Positions 10,301 through 20,900 of a stretch of 64,000 nt of DNA are shown here, piece by piece. A program made the position numbers and the translations under genes. The DNA lies in NCBI RefSeq assembly GCF_003590095.1, contig NC_039480.1, positions 3,821,328-3,885,327 of the forward strand, read 5' to 3'. The stretch's first letter is position 1, and each line of letters starts with the position of its first letter. Source of the stretch: Trichoplusia ni (taxonomy: Eukaryota; Arthropoda; Insecta; Lepidoptera; Noctuidae). The notes beneath the pieces are model-generated. The model did no database searches. It had not been told where the DNA came from and saw only the letters and a program-made list of their open reading frames with translations.

Positions 10301-12894
10301 ATTCTGCACAAGGGGCAACTTCTGGAGCCACAGCTACTTCAAGTGGCGCTGCTACTACCTCAGGAGGAGGCACCGCATCTTCAGGCAGTAGTACAAATAC
10401 CTACGCACAAAATACTGCACAAGGAGGAACTTCTGGAGCCACAGCTACTTCAAGTGGCGCTGCTACTACCTCAGGAGGAGGCACCGCATCTTCAGGCAGT
10501 AGTACAAATACCTACGCACAAAATACTGCACAAGGGGGAACTTCTGTCGCCGGAGGTACTTCAAGTGGCACTGCTACAACGTCCGGAGGAGGCACTACAT
10601 CTTCAAGTACTACCACAACTACAATCGTACAAAATTCTGCACAAGGGGGAACTTCTGCCGCCGCAGCAACATCAAGTGGCTCTGCTACAACTTCAGGAGG
10701 AGGCACCGCATTTTCAGGCAGTAGCACAAATACTTACGCACAAAATACTGCACAAGGGGGAACTTCTGCCGCCGGAGCAACATCAAGTGGCTCTGCTACC
10801 ACCTCAGGGGGAGGCACCGCATCTTCAGGCAGTAGCACAAATACTTACGCACAAAATACTGCACAAGGGGGAACTTCTGCGGCTGGAGCTACATCAAGTG
10901 GCTTTGCTACAACCTCAGGAGGAGGCACCGCATCTTCAGGCAGTAGCACAAATACTTACGCACAAAATACTGCACAAGGAGGAACTTCTGTCACCGGAGG
11001 CACTTCAAGTGGCACTGCTACAACCACAGGAGGATCGACCACAACTACTTCAACAACCTCTAACACCTACGCCACAACATCTAACCAAGGAATAGCCAGA
11101 AACTCTGCTTACTCCGGCGCTCAGGCAGCGGCCATAGCACAAAGAAACCGAGCTGTGGCTACCAGCGGCGCCCAGGCTGGTACTGTACCAGGCCCCAAAT
11201 ACTATATAGCGAACAACCATCCACATCGCTACGGTCCAATCCCCGTGATTCTCATTACTGAAGATCAATTAGGAGCCGTCGACAATTATGGTCCGGGAGC
11301 AACTAGGATTCCTACCAATACTTACACCACAACGAACAGTAACGCGGCGACCCAGACATATGGGGGATACAGCAGTGGCTCAGCGAATAGCCAAGCTAGA
11401 ACTATTGCGGCTAGAAGATATATAATAAATCCTGCCTACGTTCCGTCGAGCGGCGCTGGAGCAGCTAGTAGTGCATCAGCCGCCAGTGCTGCCACATCTG
11501 GCGCTGGAGCTGGTGCTGCTTCTGCCTCTGGCGCTGGCGCTGCCTCTGGCGCTGGAGCTGCCTCTGGCGCTGGCGCTGCCTCTGGCGCTGGTGCTGCTTC
11601 TGGCGCTGGTGCTGCCTCTGGCGCTGGTGCTGCCTCTGGCGCTGGTGCTGCCTCTGGCGCTGGTGCTGCCTCAGGAGCTGGTGCTGGTTCTGGCGCTGGT
11701 GCTGCCTCAGGAGCTAGTGCTGCCTCAGGAGCTGGTGCTGCCTCTGGCGCTGGTGCTGCCTCAGGAGCTGGTGCTGCTTCTGGCGCTGGTGCTGCCTCAG
11801 GAGCTGGTGCTGCTTCTGGCGCTGGTGCTGCCTCAGGAGCTGGTGCTGCCTCAGGAGCTGGTGCTGCCTCAGGAGCTGGTGCTGCCTCTGGCGCTGGTGC
11901 TGCCTCAGGAGCTGGTGCTGCCTCAGGCGCTGGAGCTGCCTCAGGAGCTGGTGCTGCCTCAGGAGCTGGTGCTGCCTCTGGCGCTGGAGCTGCCTCAGGC
12001 GCTGGTGCTGCCTCAGGCGCTGGAGCTGCCTCTGGCGCTGGTGCTGCCTCTGGCGCTGGTGCTGCCTCAGGAGCTGGTGCTGCCTCAGGCGCTGGCGCTG
12101 GTGCTGCCTCTGGCGCTGGTGCTGCCTCTGGCGCTGGTGCTGCCTCATCCAGCGGTGGAGCTGCCTCATCCAGCGGTGGAGCTGCCTCATCTGGCGCTGG
12201 TTCTGCCTCAGGCGCTGGTTCTGCCTCAGGCGCTGGTGCTGCCTCAGGAGCTGGTGCTGCCTCTGGCGCTGGTGCTGCCTCAGGAGCTGGTGCTGCCTCA
12301 GGAGCTGGTGCTGCCTCAGGAGCTGGTGCTGCCTCAGGAGCTGGTGCTGCCTCTGGCGCTGGTGCTGCCTCAGGAGCTGGTGCTGCCTCTGGCGCTGGTG
12401 CTGCCTCTGGCGCTGGAGCTGCCTCAGGCGCTGGAGCTGCCTCAGGAGCTGGTGCTGCCTCAGGAGCTGGTGCTGCCTCTGGCGCTGGTGCTGCCTCTGG
12501 CGCTGGTGCTGCCTCAGGAGCTGGTGCTACCTCTGGCGCTGGTGCTGCCTCAGGAGCTGGTGCTGCCTCTGGCGCTGGAGCTGCCTCAGGAGCTGGTGCT
12601 GCCTCTGGCGCCGGAGGGTCAGCTTTCAGTCAAGCCTTTGCCAATACTGCCACATATGGAGGAGGATTTGGCAGCAGCTCAGCAAGCTCCAATGCTGCCT
12701 CTTATGGCGCAAATTCAGCTGGCGCCTCAGCGATTGCCAATACCGCCTCATACGGCGGAGGCCAAGCTAACAGCTACTCGTACTCGAACGCCTTCGCTGA
12801 CGGCAATAGTGCAAACAGCTTTGCGGGTGCCAATGCAGATTCTACCGGATTTGCAAACCCTATCGCGTATCCAGCAGATGGTTACGATTATTAA
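7340..12894 (+). CDS. Sericin-like secreted silk protein
   Basis: The coding exons are 7340-7369, 8169-8199 and 8534-12894 (phases 0, 1), giving 1473 aa. The first two exons encode a signal peptide starting MQFSVVLLIV and ending near VQAEP. Residue 22 is a lone N-terminal Cys. Residues 22-250 are Gly/Ser/Thr/Asn/Tyr-rich. Thirteen modules of about 37 residues (GGTS..ATSSG..TTSGGGTASS..TNTYAQNTAQ) follow. They are interrupted at about residues 345-505 by a segment that is first Arg/Tyr-rich (many RR, YGLGR) and then strongly acidic. Residues about 993-1380 are GAGAAS hexapeptides, and the C-terminus (to YPADGYDY) is Ala/Ser/Tyr-rich. The gene structure of tiny signal exons plus one huge repeat exon, and the Ser-rich composition, fit sericins, the glue coat of silk made in the silk gland. 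GAGAAS resembles the crystalline motif of heavy-chain fibroin, so a fibroin-related or hybrid role is possible. The exact orthologue is unknown. Confidence 0.85.
7410..7665. mobile_element. MITE-2 in intron 1 of sericin-like gene
   Basis: CTGGGCCCCGATTCTGCTAT at the left and AAATAGCACAATTGGGGCCC at the right form the inverted ends. The interior is AT-rich and non-coding. Confidence 0.75.
7881..8105 (+). mobile_element. SINE family A in intron 1
   Basis: A degenerate tRNA-like head (GTCGTGGGTTCGATTCCCAC) is followed by the family tail GTATGTTTATCAGCTGTCTT and the conserved end CTAGATGGCGTTG. Other copies lie at 13487, 18058, 29095, 43330, 48880, 54578 and 58040. Confidence 0.75.
9250..11095 (+). 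repeat. 111-bp tandem modules (37 aa) of the silk gene
   Basis: About three modules precede the charged insert, the third broken at about 9511, and ten follow it in direct tandem from about 9985. Two sub-types alternate at the module end: TIVQNSAQ or AITQNSAQ against TYAQNTAQ. Adjacent TYAQNTAQ modules are nearly identical at DNA level, which suggests recent unequal exchange. Confidence 0.85.
11497..12610 (+). repeat. 18-bp GAGAAS tandem array
   Basis: Roughly 60 copies of an 18-bp unit encode Ser-Gly-Ala-Gly-Ala-Ala. Two codon forms are mixed: TCTGGCGCTGGTGCTGCC and TCAGGAGCTGGTGCTGCC. Irregular units (SSGGAA twice, GAGS, one extra GA) lie near 12100-12230. Spurious long frames in other phases and on the other strand are by-products of this periodicity. 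Confidence 0.9.
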
Positions 12895-13035
12895 TGAAAA
12901 TATGGTAAAGCCAAATTTGTTATAAGAAAAAAAAATGGCGAAAACGAACGTTAAGGGGTAATCTTTGTAGTCAATATTGTGAAACGAGCACCGAACCGCT
13001 ATACCGACAGATCTGTACCCTGTAACACGAAACTC

Positions 13036-13176
13036 AATGACAGCTTTGGACGGTAGACAAGTCACATTACTCCTCGCGCTAACGCTGACGAATCACTCAA
13101 ATGTATTGAACTGACAAGTCAAAGTCACGTCACTTGTCGAAACGGAATGTCATTCTATACATTTGAAGTTCTCTAT
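13036..13176. repeat. MITE-3 copy in silk-gene 3' region
   Basis: GACAAGTCACATTACTCCTC through GTCGAAACGGAATGTCATTC, the same element as at 63645-63755 in reverse. It falls between the stop codon and the putative poly(A) signal of the sericin-like gene. Confidence 0.55.
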
Positions 13177-13373
13177 TCTTATGCGATTTAACAATACCCA
13201 AGCAATCTGGTTGTTTGTCTACTTTTTCAATGAATTATTTTAAGGAACGAACTTTCGAACTTTGACTGATGTCTACCTATTTTATAGTAATCTATTTTTA
13301 AGTTTTGAAAATTTCATTTTCGGCATGTGTTTATTTTTGTTTTTTTTTTTGTCAAAATTTGTCTTTTGATTCA

Positions 13374-13379
13374 AATAAA
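13374..13379 (+). terminator. Candidate poly(A) signal
   Basis: AATAAA lies 480 bp after the stop at 12894, followed by T/GT-rich DNA. It is the first good hexamer downstream of the silk gene. Confidence 0.45.
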
Positions 13380-13486
13380 TGTTATGAGCATCTTAAAATT
13401 TCTTTCTTCCAACCCTTTTGCACAAGCCTCCTTCCTTGTAGCGAATGTTCTTCTACAAATTCTAAAATAATATTCTACAAATTTCA

Positions 13487-13730
13487 CACAACGCCATCTA
13501 GTCTCAAACTAAGCAAAGCTTGTATACTTATAGTATTAGATAACTGATAAATATAACACTTATGCATTTATAAATAAATACGTATTATAGATAAATTACA
13601 CCAGACGCAGAAAAAAGGATCATGCTCATCACACAAGCATTTCTCTTGAGCGGGATCGAACCCACGACCTCTTGTATAGCAATCTGATCGACTAACCTCT
13701 TGACCAAAAGGCCAGTCAACATTTTTCTTC
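13487..13730 (-). mobile_element. SINE family A
   Basis: AACGCCATCTAGTCTCAAAC opens the reversed tail, and the tRNA-like head ends near 13726 (GGGATCGAACCCACGACCTC). Confidence 0.75.
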
Positions 13731-14223
13731 CAGGTTTTTTTTATAACATGTATTTTTTTGTTTCTGTTTCATTTAAAGATATAATTCACCGTTGACTTGA
13801 ACATTAATATTGCAGTTCTGTCATTTTTTAACACACTTTAATTAACTTCACTTATAAAAAAAATCTTGGAATCTTAATTTAACCAAATTCCCGGTCTTTG
13901 ATTATTATGGAATTTTGCACACACATGAGTTCTAGTGACAATACATAACTCGCTAATAAACGTCATTACAAGTTCAAGATGGCGGACTGGCTATTTGAAG
14001 TCCAACCCCGCGATATGGGTATCAAATGAAAGGGTTTGCTGTCAGAAATACGAAAAATATATTTAAAAACCTTTTATATTTTCTCTGATATTTTCGCGTG
14101 AACATTGAGATCGCTACTATATTGCAATAAATTTGTCTTGAACTGAAAATTTTGGATATTCGTTATTACAAGTCATGATTCACACTGTCTAAAAAAAAAT
14201 TAATCTTCTTTTTTTTCTTTTTT
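13731..14223. other. No gene seen
   Basis: AT-rich DNA without a supportable feature. Confidence 0.5.
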
Positions 14224-14430
14224 TTTAAGATACGACTCCCGCACCAAGGATTTAACCCTCGTGTCGCGGCGAGTTTCACAAACATACAAATCACATGCAC
14301 AAAGGCACCCAGACTCAGTACAAGCATTCGTGGATCACACAAACACTAATTGTCCTACGAGATCGAACTAACACGTCGCGCTCAGTGGGTTTGGCGTGGT
14401 GACCTCAACCACTCGGCTATCCGTGCTATC
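14224..14430 (-). mobile_element. SINE family B
   Basis: It runs from a poly-T start through GTGTCGCGGCGAGTTTCACA to the reversed A-box ACCACTCGGCTATCCGTGC. A 5S-derived SINE fragment follows at 14684-14865 (CTACTATGTTGGGGTCGGCT). Confidence 0.75.
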
Positions 14431-15142
14431 TTCAAGCACCTGCATTCTTCGTTAATATTTTTTCTTTAAACCATCCTTACTATCTATAAATAGTTTTGTT
14501 AGGTTGAGTATATATAGTGTAACAGTTTGGCTCGCATCCGCCGGGCCATGTGGTTCCTGAAGCGTGCATGAAGGGTGAGCATAATATAAGCGAAAGATGG
14601 ACATTCCTGAAACAATGATGAATAAAGGACGGAAAAATATACTAAAACTCTGCGAGATTTTACATAATCAGAATAAAATTTTTCCCTACTATGTTGGGGT
14701 CGGCTTCCAGTCTAACCGGATGTAGCTAAGTAACAGTGTTTTACAAGGAGCGACTGCCTATCTGACCTCCTCAACCCAGTTACAGACAACACGATACCCC
14801 TTAGTTAGACTGGTTGTCAGACTTTCAAGCTTCTGACTACCTGTGACGACTGTCAAAGATGTATGAATAACCCATTATTTTATCGTAACTTCCAAGACTT
14901 TTTATTTCATTTTTTTTTTGAACTCGAGACTTACTATTTCAAAAAACGTTTTTTATAATACTTTAAACACCGATTTACTATTTACAGTAACTAAATCATT
15001 CACCACTCCGTTAATTGAATTAATTTTCTAATTATTACGATTGAACGTTAATTAAAAATAAATAGCCAACTCTTTTGAGTTAGCTGGTTTTAACAAACCA
15101 AATTTCATAAAAAATTGTCTAGCCGTTTGAGCGTGAAAGTGT

Positions 15143-15470
15143 AATTATTATTATTACTAGCCTGGAATCTCCCACTGCTGGGCAAAGGCCTCCCCACTCT
15201 TCTTCCACTTGTCTCTATCATGAGCCGCGAGTGACCAGTTCGGTAAGAACGAATCCAGGTCATCCCGCCATCTCCGTCTGGGTCTACCTCGCTGACGTCG
15301 GTTTTGTGTCACGGACCATTCAGTGGTAATTTTTGCCCATTGGTTGTTAGGCATACGACAGACGTGACCAGCCCAATTCCACTTCAACGTAGCAGCTTTA
15401 TGAGTGACGTCTAAAAGTTTGGTTGTGGCACGGATCTTAGTATTTCTTATTCTGTCCGTAAGTTTAATAT
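15143..15470 (-). mobile_element. RTE-type LINE, 3' end only
   Basis: On the minus strand an open frame (15157-15387) reads WAGHVCRMPNNQWAK..RGRPRRRWRDDL..WEIPG, the C-terminal tail typical of RTE-clade reverse transcriptases. It ends in a TAA-type short repeat at 15143-15160. The copy is 5'-truncated and carries no RT or endonuclease core. Confidence 0.8.
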
Positions 15471-15808
15471 AAAATGTAAAGAAGTAAAATACGTTCTCAA
15501 AAACTTTCCTGTTTATAACATCAGTAAGATGGTCACCCTAATGCCAGAGATACATCTAATTTGTTTTATAGACTACACAAATTGAGATGTACGGCACCTT
15601 TGATGTTAAATCGATCGATTAGCGAAAACAGATCGACTAAATATAATACTTACTGGAAAATACTAATCTTATTAAGTTCTTTAAAAAACGTCGTGTTGTC
15701 CTTGTGTGTTTACATGTTTGACAGTCGTTATGCGCTATAAAGTCCACTTATCTCCTTGCAAAATTTCATCAGAACTGGTCCTGATGTTTCTATATATTTA
15801 ATCTATAC

Positions 15809-16037
15809 TTCTATACTAATATATAAAGCTGGAGAGTTTGTTTGTTTGAACGCGCTAATCTCAGGAACTACTGGTCCAAATAGAATTTTTTTTTTGTGTT
15901 GAATAGACCGTTTATCGAGGAAGGCTATAGGCTATATAACATCACGCTGCGACTAATAGGAGTGAAGATACAATGGAAAATGTGGAAAAAACGCGAAAAA
16001 TTCTAACCACGCGGACGAAGTCACGGGCAACAGCTAG
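15809..16037 (+). mobile_element. Helitron-like element
   Basis: Same ends as the copy at 1010: CTATACTAATATATAAAGCT and ACGGGCAACAGCTAGT. The 5S-SINE tail at 16198-16340 lies just downstream. Confidence 0.65.
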
Positions 16038-16547
16038 TCTAATATATTCTTATGAAATTTTGTCTATATATTCGGTAGCTGTCAGAATCGGACAATATTT
16101 ATTTTTCATAATTCTATCGTTTTTATTCGTATTTAGTATACTGCAATTTGGCAAAGCAATGGTTATGGGTATGTCAATGGCATGAGTGTATTTGTGTATG
16201 TAACCAAGGGGTATCGTGTTGCCCAGGTAACTGGGTTGAGGAGGTCAGATAGGCAGTCGCTCCTTGTAAAACACTGGTACTCAGTTGTATCTAGTTAGAC
16301 TGGAAGCCGACCACAACATGGTTGGGAAAAGCTAGTATGATGGTGATTTTCGACATTGACTTGATTGTAGCACTAGTCATCTAAATGACTCAATTGAAAA
16401 CTTCGTACAGGTATGTATCTTTACGGGTTTCAAATAAAACAATGAAATCATATTTACATTATATATTTTCTACAATAATCCTTCTTTGATCAAATTTTGT
16501 CAAGCAGTTTTCTAGCTGAAATATTTTGGTAAAGTAATTTAACTTTG

Positions 16548-16873
16548 AATAGGGATGATGACTGGGTATAAAAGGAAAAAATCTCATTAGTCCCTCAGTT
16601 AGATAATTGAAAAGTATGAGACACGTATGTATTTTTTCCTTTTTCAGAAAAACTAGAATTGACAAAGATTAACTGCTTTAAAGTTTAGGAGAGGGGGCTT
16701 GTGACGTAACGATAGAGTAAAAATTATATTCAATCGTGACGTCACGCGTAAGTTTCATTCACTGTAATTTGGTCAATTTATGTTTGCGGGACAAATAAAA
16801 AAATACGTATCCATTATTATACAGAAAACTACAAGACGGACACTGCAAAAAAAAAATTGTCATCATCCCTATT
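16548..16873 (-). mobile_element. MITE-1 (AGGGATGATGAC ends)
   Basis: About 320 bp. AGGGATGATGAC starts the left end and GTCATCATCCCT closes the right. The interior contains GTGACGTCACGCG and a run of TTTATACCCAG-type sequence. The three other copies are at 25292, 55306 and 62397. Confidence 0.8.
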
Positions 16874-17130
16874 TAACACGTAATATTTAATCCGTGCTAA
16901 TTGGTGAGACATAGTTACATTTTCACATTAAAGTAAGTGTATAGAATCGTGGGAAAAATAATATCATAGACAGACTTTCTAAATAATATAGGTATATTTA
17001 ATTTGGTATAGTCTTTGGTAAACTTGAATAAAATTAAGTACATTCTTTTTAAATCTAATTTAAACATTAAACATATAATATAAATAACTGATTATAGTAG
17101 CTATATTTAAATATGTTTATTGCTATTATC

Positions 17131-17394
17131 TATACTAATATATAAAGCTGAAGAGTTTGTTTGTTTGTTTGAACGCGCTAATCTCAGGAACCAAGGATCA
17201 GGATCCCAGGTCCAAAGTGAAAAAATCTCTTTTTGTTGAATAGACCATTCATCGAGGAAGGCTTTAGGCTATAAACCATCACGCTGCGACTAATAGGAGC
17301 GAAGATACAATGGAAAATGTGGAAAATACAGGGCAGGTATCAATCATAACTTATATCTTCTACCCACGGGGACGAAGTCGCGGACAACGGCTAG
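17131..17394 (+). mobile_element. Helitron-like element
   Basis: CTATACTAATATATAAAGCT start and GCGGACAACGGCTAGT end. A single MITE-2 end follows at about 17478 and a MITE-3 fragment at 17668-17750. Confidence 0.65.
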
Positions 17395-17762
17395 TATAAA
17401 ATAAATCAGCTCCTTTCGGCAAATTACATTTCTACAATATTTAACGTCAATAGAAGAAGGTTGAATGAATGGAGATGACAGGGCCCCAATTCTGCTATTT
17501 ACAATGGCACAATTCGTTTTATTACGGTAACGGCTTAAATTTATATTATCTTCTACACATTGTGAATTGTAAACAACCAAATCTAAGTTGTAATTAACTA
17601 AAAAAATAGATATTATTATGACAGGCTGCTATTGCAATATCAAAATTATTCGCATTAGAATAGAGAACTTCAAATGTATAGAATGACATTCCGTTTCGAC
17701 AAGTGACGTGACTTTGACTTGTCAGTTCAATACGTTTGAGTGATTCATCCGATAAATGTAAC

Positions 17763-17786
17763 TTTATTTATAGATTAAATTTTATT
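17763..17786 (-). terminator. hand: Candidate Hand poly(A) signals
   Basis: AATAAA on the minus strand at 17763-17768 and again at 17781-17786, about 155-180 bp beyond the Hand stop codon. Confidence 0.45.
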
Positions 17787-17941
17787 TTACAACAATTGAG
17801 TATGTTTATATATTTTTTTTTTATACTACAATAAAATATTTCTAGATTTTAGCTAGACAGTCTCTCTGTAACATATGGTGTTTAGCCGACGGCGTCGGTG
17901 AGACTGGAAGCCGACTTTCTTAGCTTGGATTGAACCTGGGT

Positions 17942-20900
17942 CTACGTCTGTAAATTCTGTTCACTTTTGAGTTCCAAAGCCCATACATGTTGAGGCCAGC
18001 CTGTGCGACCCTTGCCTCTTTTCTCGGCGTTTTGCTGTAACAAAGAGAAACATTTATAAGTCTAAAGACTGCTATACCGGAGATCGTGGGTTTGATTCCC
18101 ACCCAGGACAAATGTTTGTGTGATGAGCACGATCATTTGTTCTGTGTCTAGGTGTAATTTATATATATTATGTATATATTTAGAAATATATAAGTATGCT
18201 TATCAGTTGTCTAGTACTCATAATACAAGCTCTGCTTAGTTTGAGACTAGATGGCGTTGTATAAAAAAAACGATCTTAATTTTTAGAAAAATATCATCAT
18301 TTTTTGTTGTCACGAGCCAGTCATTGCGACTCCTGCAAGCCAGGATCTAAAATGAAACCGACGAAAACCACCGAAACACTTGAGGTCGGTGTGTCCCAGG
18401 GGGAACAATTAACTGAATTGGAACCCGCAACGAAATTAATCAGAAATAGTTAAAAGGAGGAGCAAGATAACATGTTGCACTTCCCTCCGTAGTAAACGAA
18501 AGACAAAAGTGTATTTTTAACTGTCTATTCTAGCAGTCTAGCAATCATGAAATACTGTCTGGTTACCAGTCGAGCTACCCTAATAACCGTATAAGTAAGC
18601 GTAAGTAAACCGTTGCCAGTGCCGTATTATCCATAAGGCACTTTAGGCTAGTGCCTAGTAGCCCACGATGACCAGAAGCCCAGCACTCCCGAATAAAAAA
18701 TGAAAAAAAAAACGGGGATTGTAAAAAATCGAAAATGGCGTAGCTATTGTATGAAAAAGGAGGGCCAGAAACGAACTGTGCCTAGGGGCCCCGAGATGGT
18801 TAGTCCGGCCCTGACCGTTGCTCTATTTATTAATGAATTATCTTCACAAAATCAGCGGCCTAGCTTTTTCCCAACTATGTTGGGGTCGGCTTCCGGTCTA
18901 ACCGGTTTCAGCTAAGTACCAGTGTTTTATAGAGCGACTGCCTATCTGACCTCCTCAACCCAGCTACCTGGGCGACACGATACCCCTTAGTCAGACTGGT
19001 TGTCAGACTTTCAAGCTTCTGACTACCTGTAACGACTGTCAAAGATATATGAATAACAGTTGGGACCCACAATTTAACGTGCCTTCCGAAACACGGAGGA
19101 ACTCGTTATGACAAAGATGACATGATAGAGACAAAGAACAGTGTCAAACGTGGCTTAACCTGTGATCGATTCACTAATGCAGTTACTAGTTTTTCGCCCG
19201 CGGCTTCGCCCTCGTCGAGGTCGGTTATATCGCGTTTCCAAGAGAACTCTTCAAAAGTCCGGGATAAAACTATCCAACGTTCTTTCTCAAGGTCAACTCT
19301 ATCTCTGTACCAAATTTCATTAAAATTAGTTCAGTGGTGTAGACGTGAAAGCGTAACAGACAGAGTTACTTTGGCATTTATAATATTAGTAGGGATCGCT
19401 TAGCCACGAGCTCCTCAATTATTTTCACAAAAGTGAATTTTAAAATCATAACTTTTCTGACAGTTGAGTAAAAACCAGAGACAAAAAAGCATCAAAGATC
19501 ATTTTTTTATGTTCAGTTTTATGAGCAGACATGACAGCACATGTTTCTTGTTTTGTTTCATCGTGATTTATAACAGTTTAAAAGTTATGGTTTTTTGTAA
19601 AAGATAATTTGGTAGACGGTAGCCATTTTTTTTTTGGGGAAACTACTTGAGAATGTTTTTTTGGAGTTGTTTCAAAAATGATTGTTGCAAGTGAATATTT
19701 TTGGTTATCGGGACAGTTTTAAGCAGGTTTTTTAAGTACTCGAGAGATTTGTATTTTATTTTAAGTACTTAAGTAGGTATAAGTTATTCAGTACAATATT
19801 GAAAATATTTCTTGCAAGTAGATGTAATTTTATTTCATGTACCCTTTATTAATATAAAAAAATACCTACTTTAATTTTTCTCTGTCTATCTTAATATAGA
19901 TATGAATGCTTCTATATTTAGTAAACATTATTACTATTAGATTAGAATATTCTTTATTGCAACCCACATAATTACAAGATTTGATAAAGAGAAAATAGTT
20001 ACAAGGTGCCATAATGGGCGGCCTTATCGCTAAGAGCGATATTTAAAAGAGATCCTTTGGATGGACAACATTTATTGCAAATAGTCCGCGTTTTTCGGGA
20101 TGCAATAATAATTATTTATTATTTATCAATTTGTGATATCCCAAGAATCATAAAACCAAAAACTAGCTAAACAAACTTTAAAAACGAGCGATTTTACTCA
20201 ATAATACAAGTATGCTTTTAAAACACTTCCTTTCTACTTTTTCAATTTAATACTCTGCGTAGACCATAGAAATCTAAATATTACCTCATTATTTAGATTT
20301 CTATGACATAGACAGACAATTAACTCTCCTCACCTCTTTTTAAATTAGGTCGAACATTTAGCATAAACAAGAACGATATTTTTTAGATCATCCGGTGTCT
20401 GGATAAACTGTGGAAGTTGTTAAAATGTAATGTAAACATTTAATAACAGTAAACAGACACAGGTAAAGGAAATTAGTTTAGGGATCCGTAGTGAAATAAT
20501 GAATCTTTGAATGCACGGATAGAAGAGTGGATGAGGTCACTATAAGCGTTTGTGTGATCCACGAATGCTTGTCCTGATTCTGGGCGTCTTTGTGCATGAG
20601 ACTTCAATGTGTGTGAAACCCGTGACACAACGATGAAATTTCAGGGCGTGGGATAAAAATCTGCAATAAAAAATGTATTCACCCAAAAAATATATATTCA
20701 GTGTATTTTACATACAAAAGCCATACAATATAGATCCTATTATCCTATTAATATTATAAACGTAAAAGTTTATAGGTATGTATGGATGTTTGTTCCTCTT
20801 TCACGCAAAAACCACTGAACGGATTAAGACGATACTTGGTACACAGATAGTTTATAACCAGGATTATCACATAAGCTAATTTTTATCCCGATTATTTTCA

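Noticed and set aside
10232..11095. 287-residue frame in the 37-aa module region
   Set aside because: Shifted frame of the tandem modules; the silk frame has the signal peptide and splice support.
11714..12190. 158-residue minus-strand Arg/Gln/His repeat frame
   Set aside because: Antisense shadow of the same 18-bp array.
11471..12925. 484-residue plus-strand frame of Leu/Pro/Val repeats
   Set aside because: Out-of-frame reading of the GAGAAS array; periodic GC-rich DNA keeps all frames open.
15157..15387. Protein-coding host gene
   Set aside because: It is the C-terminal tail of an RTE-type reverse transcriptase, 5'-truncated.
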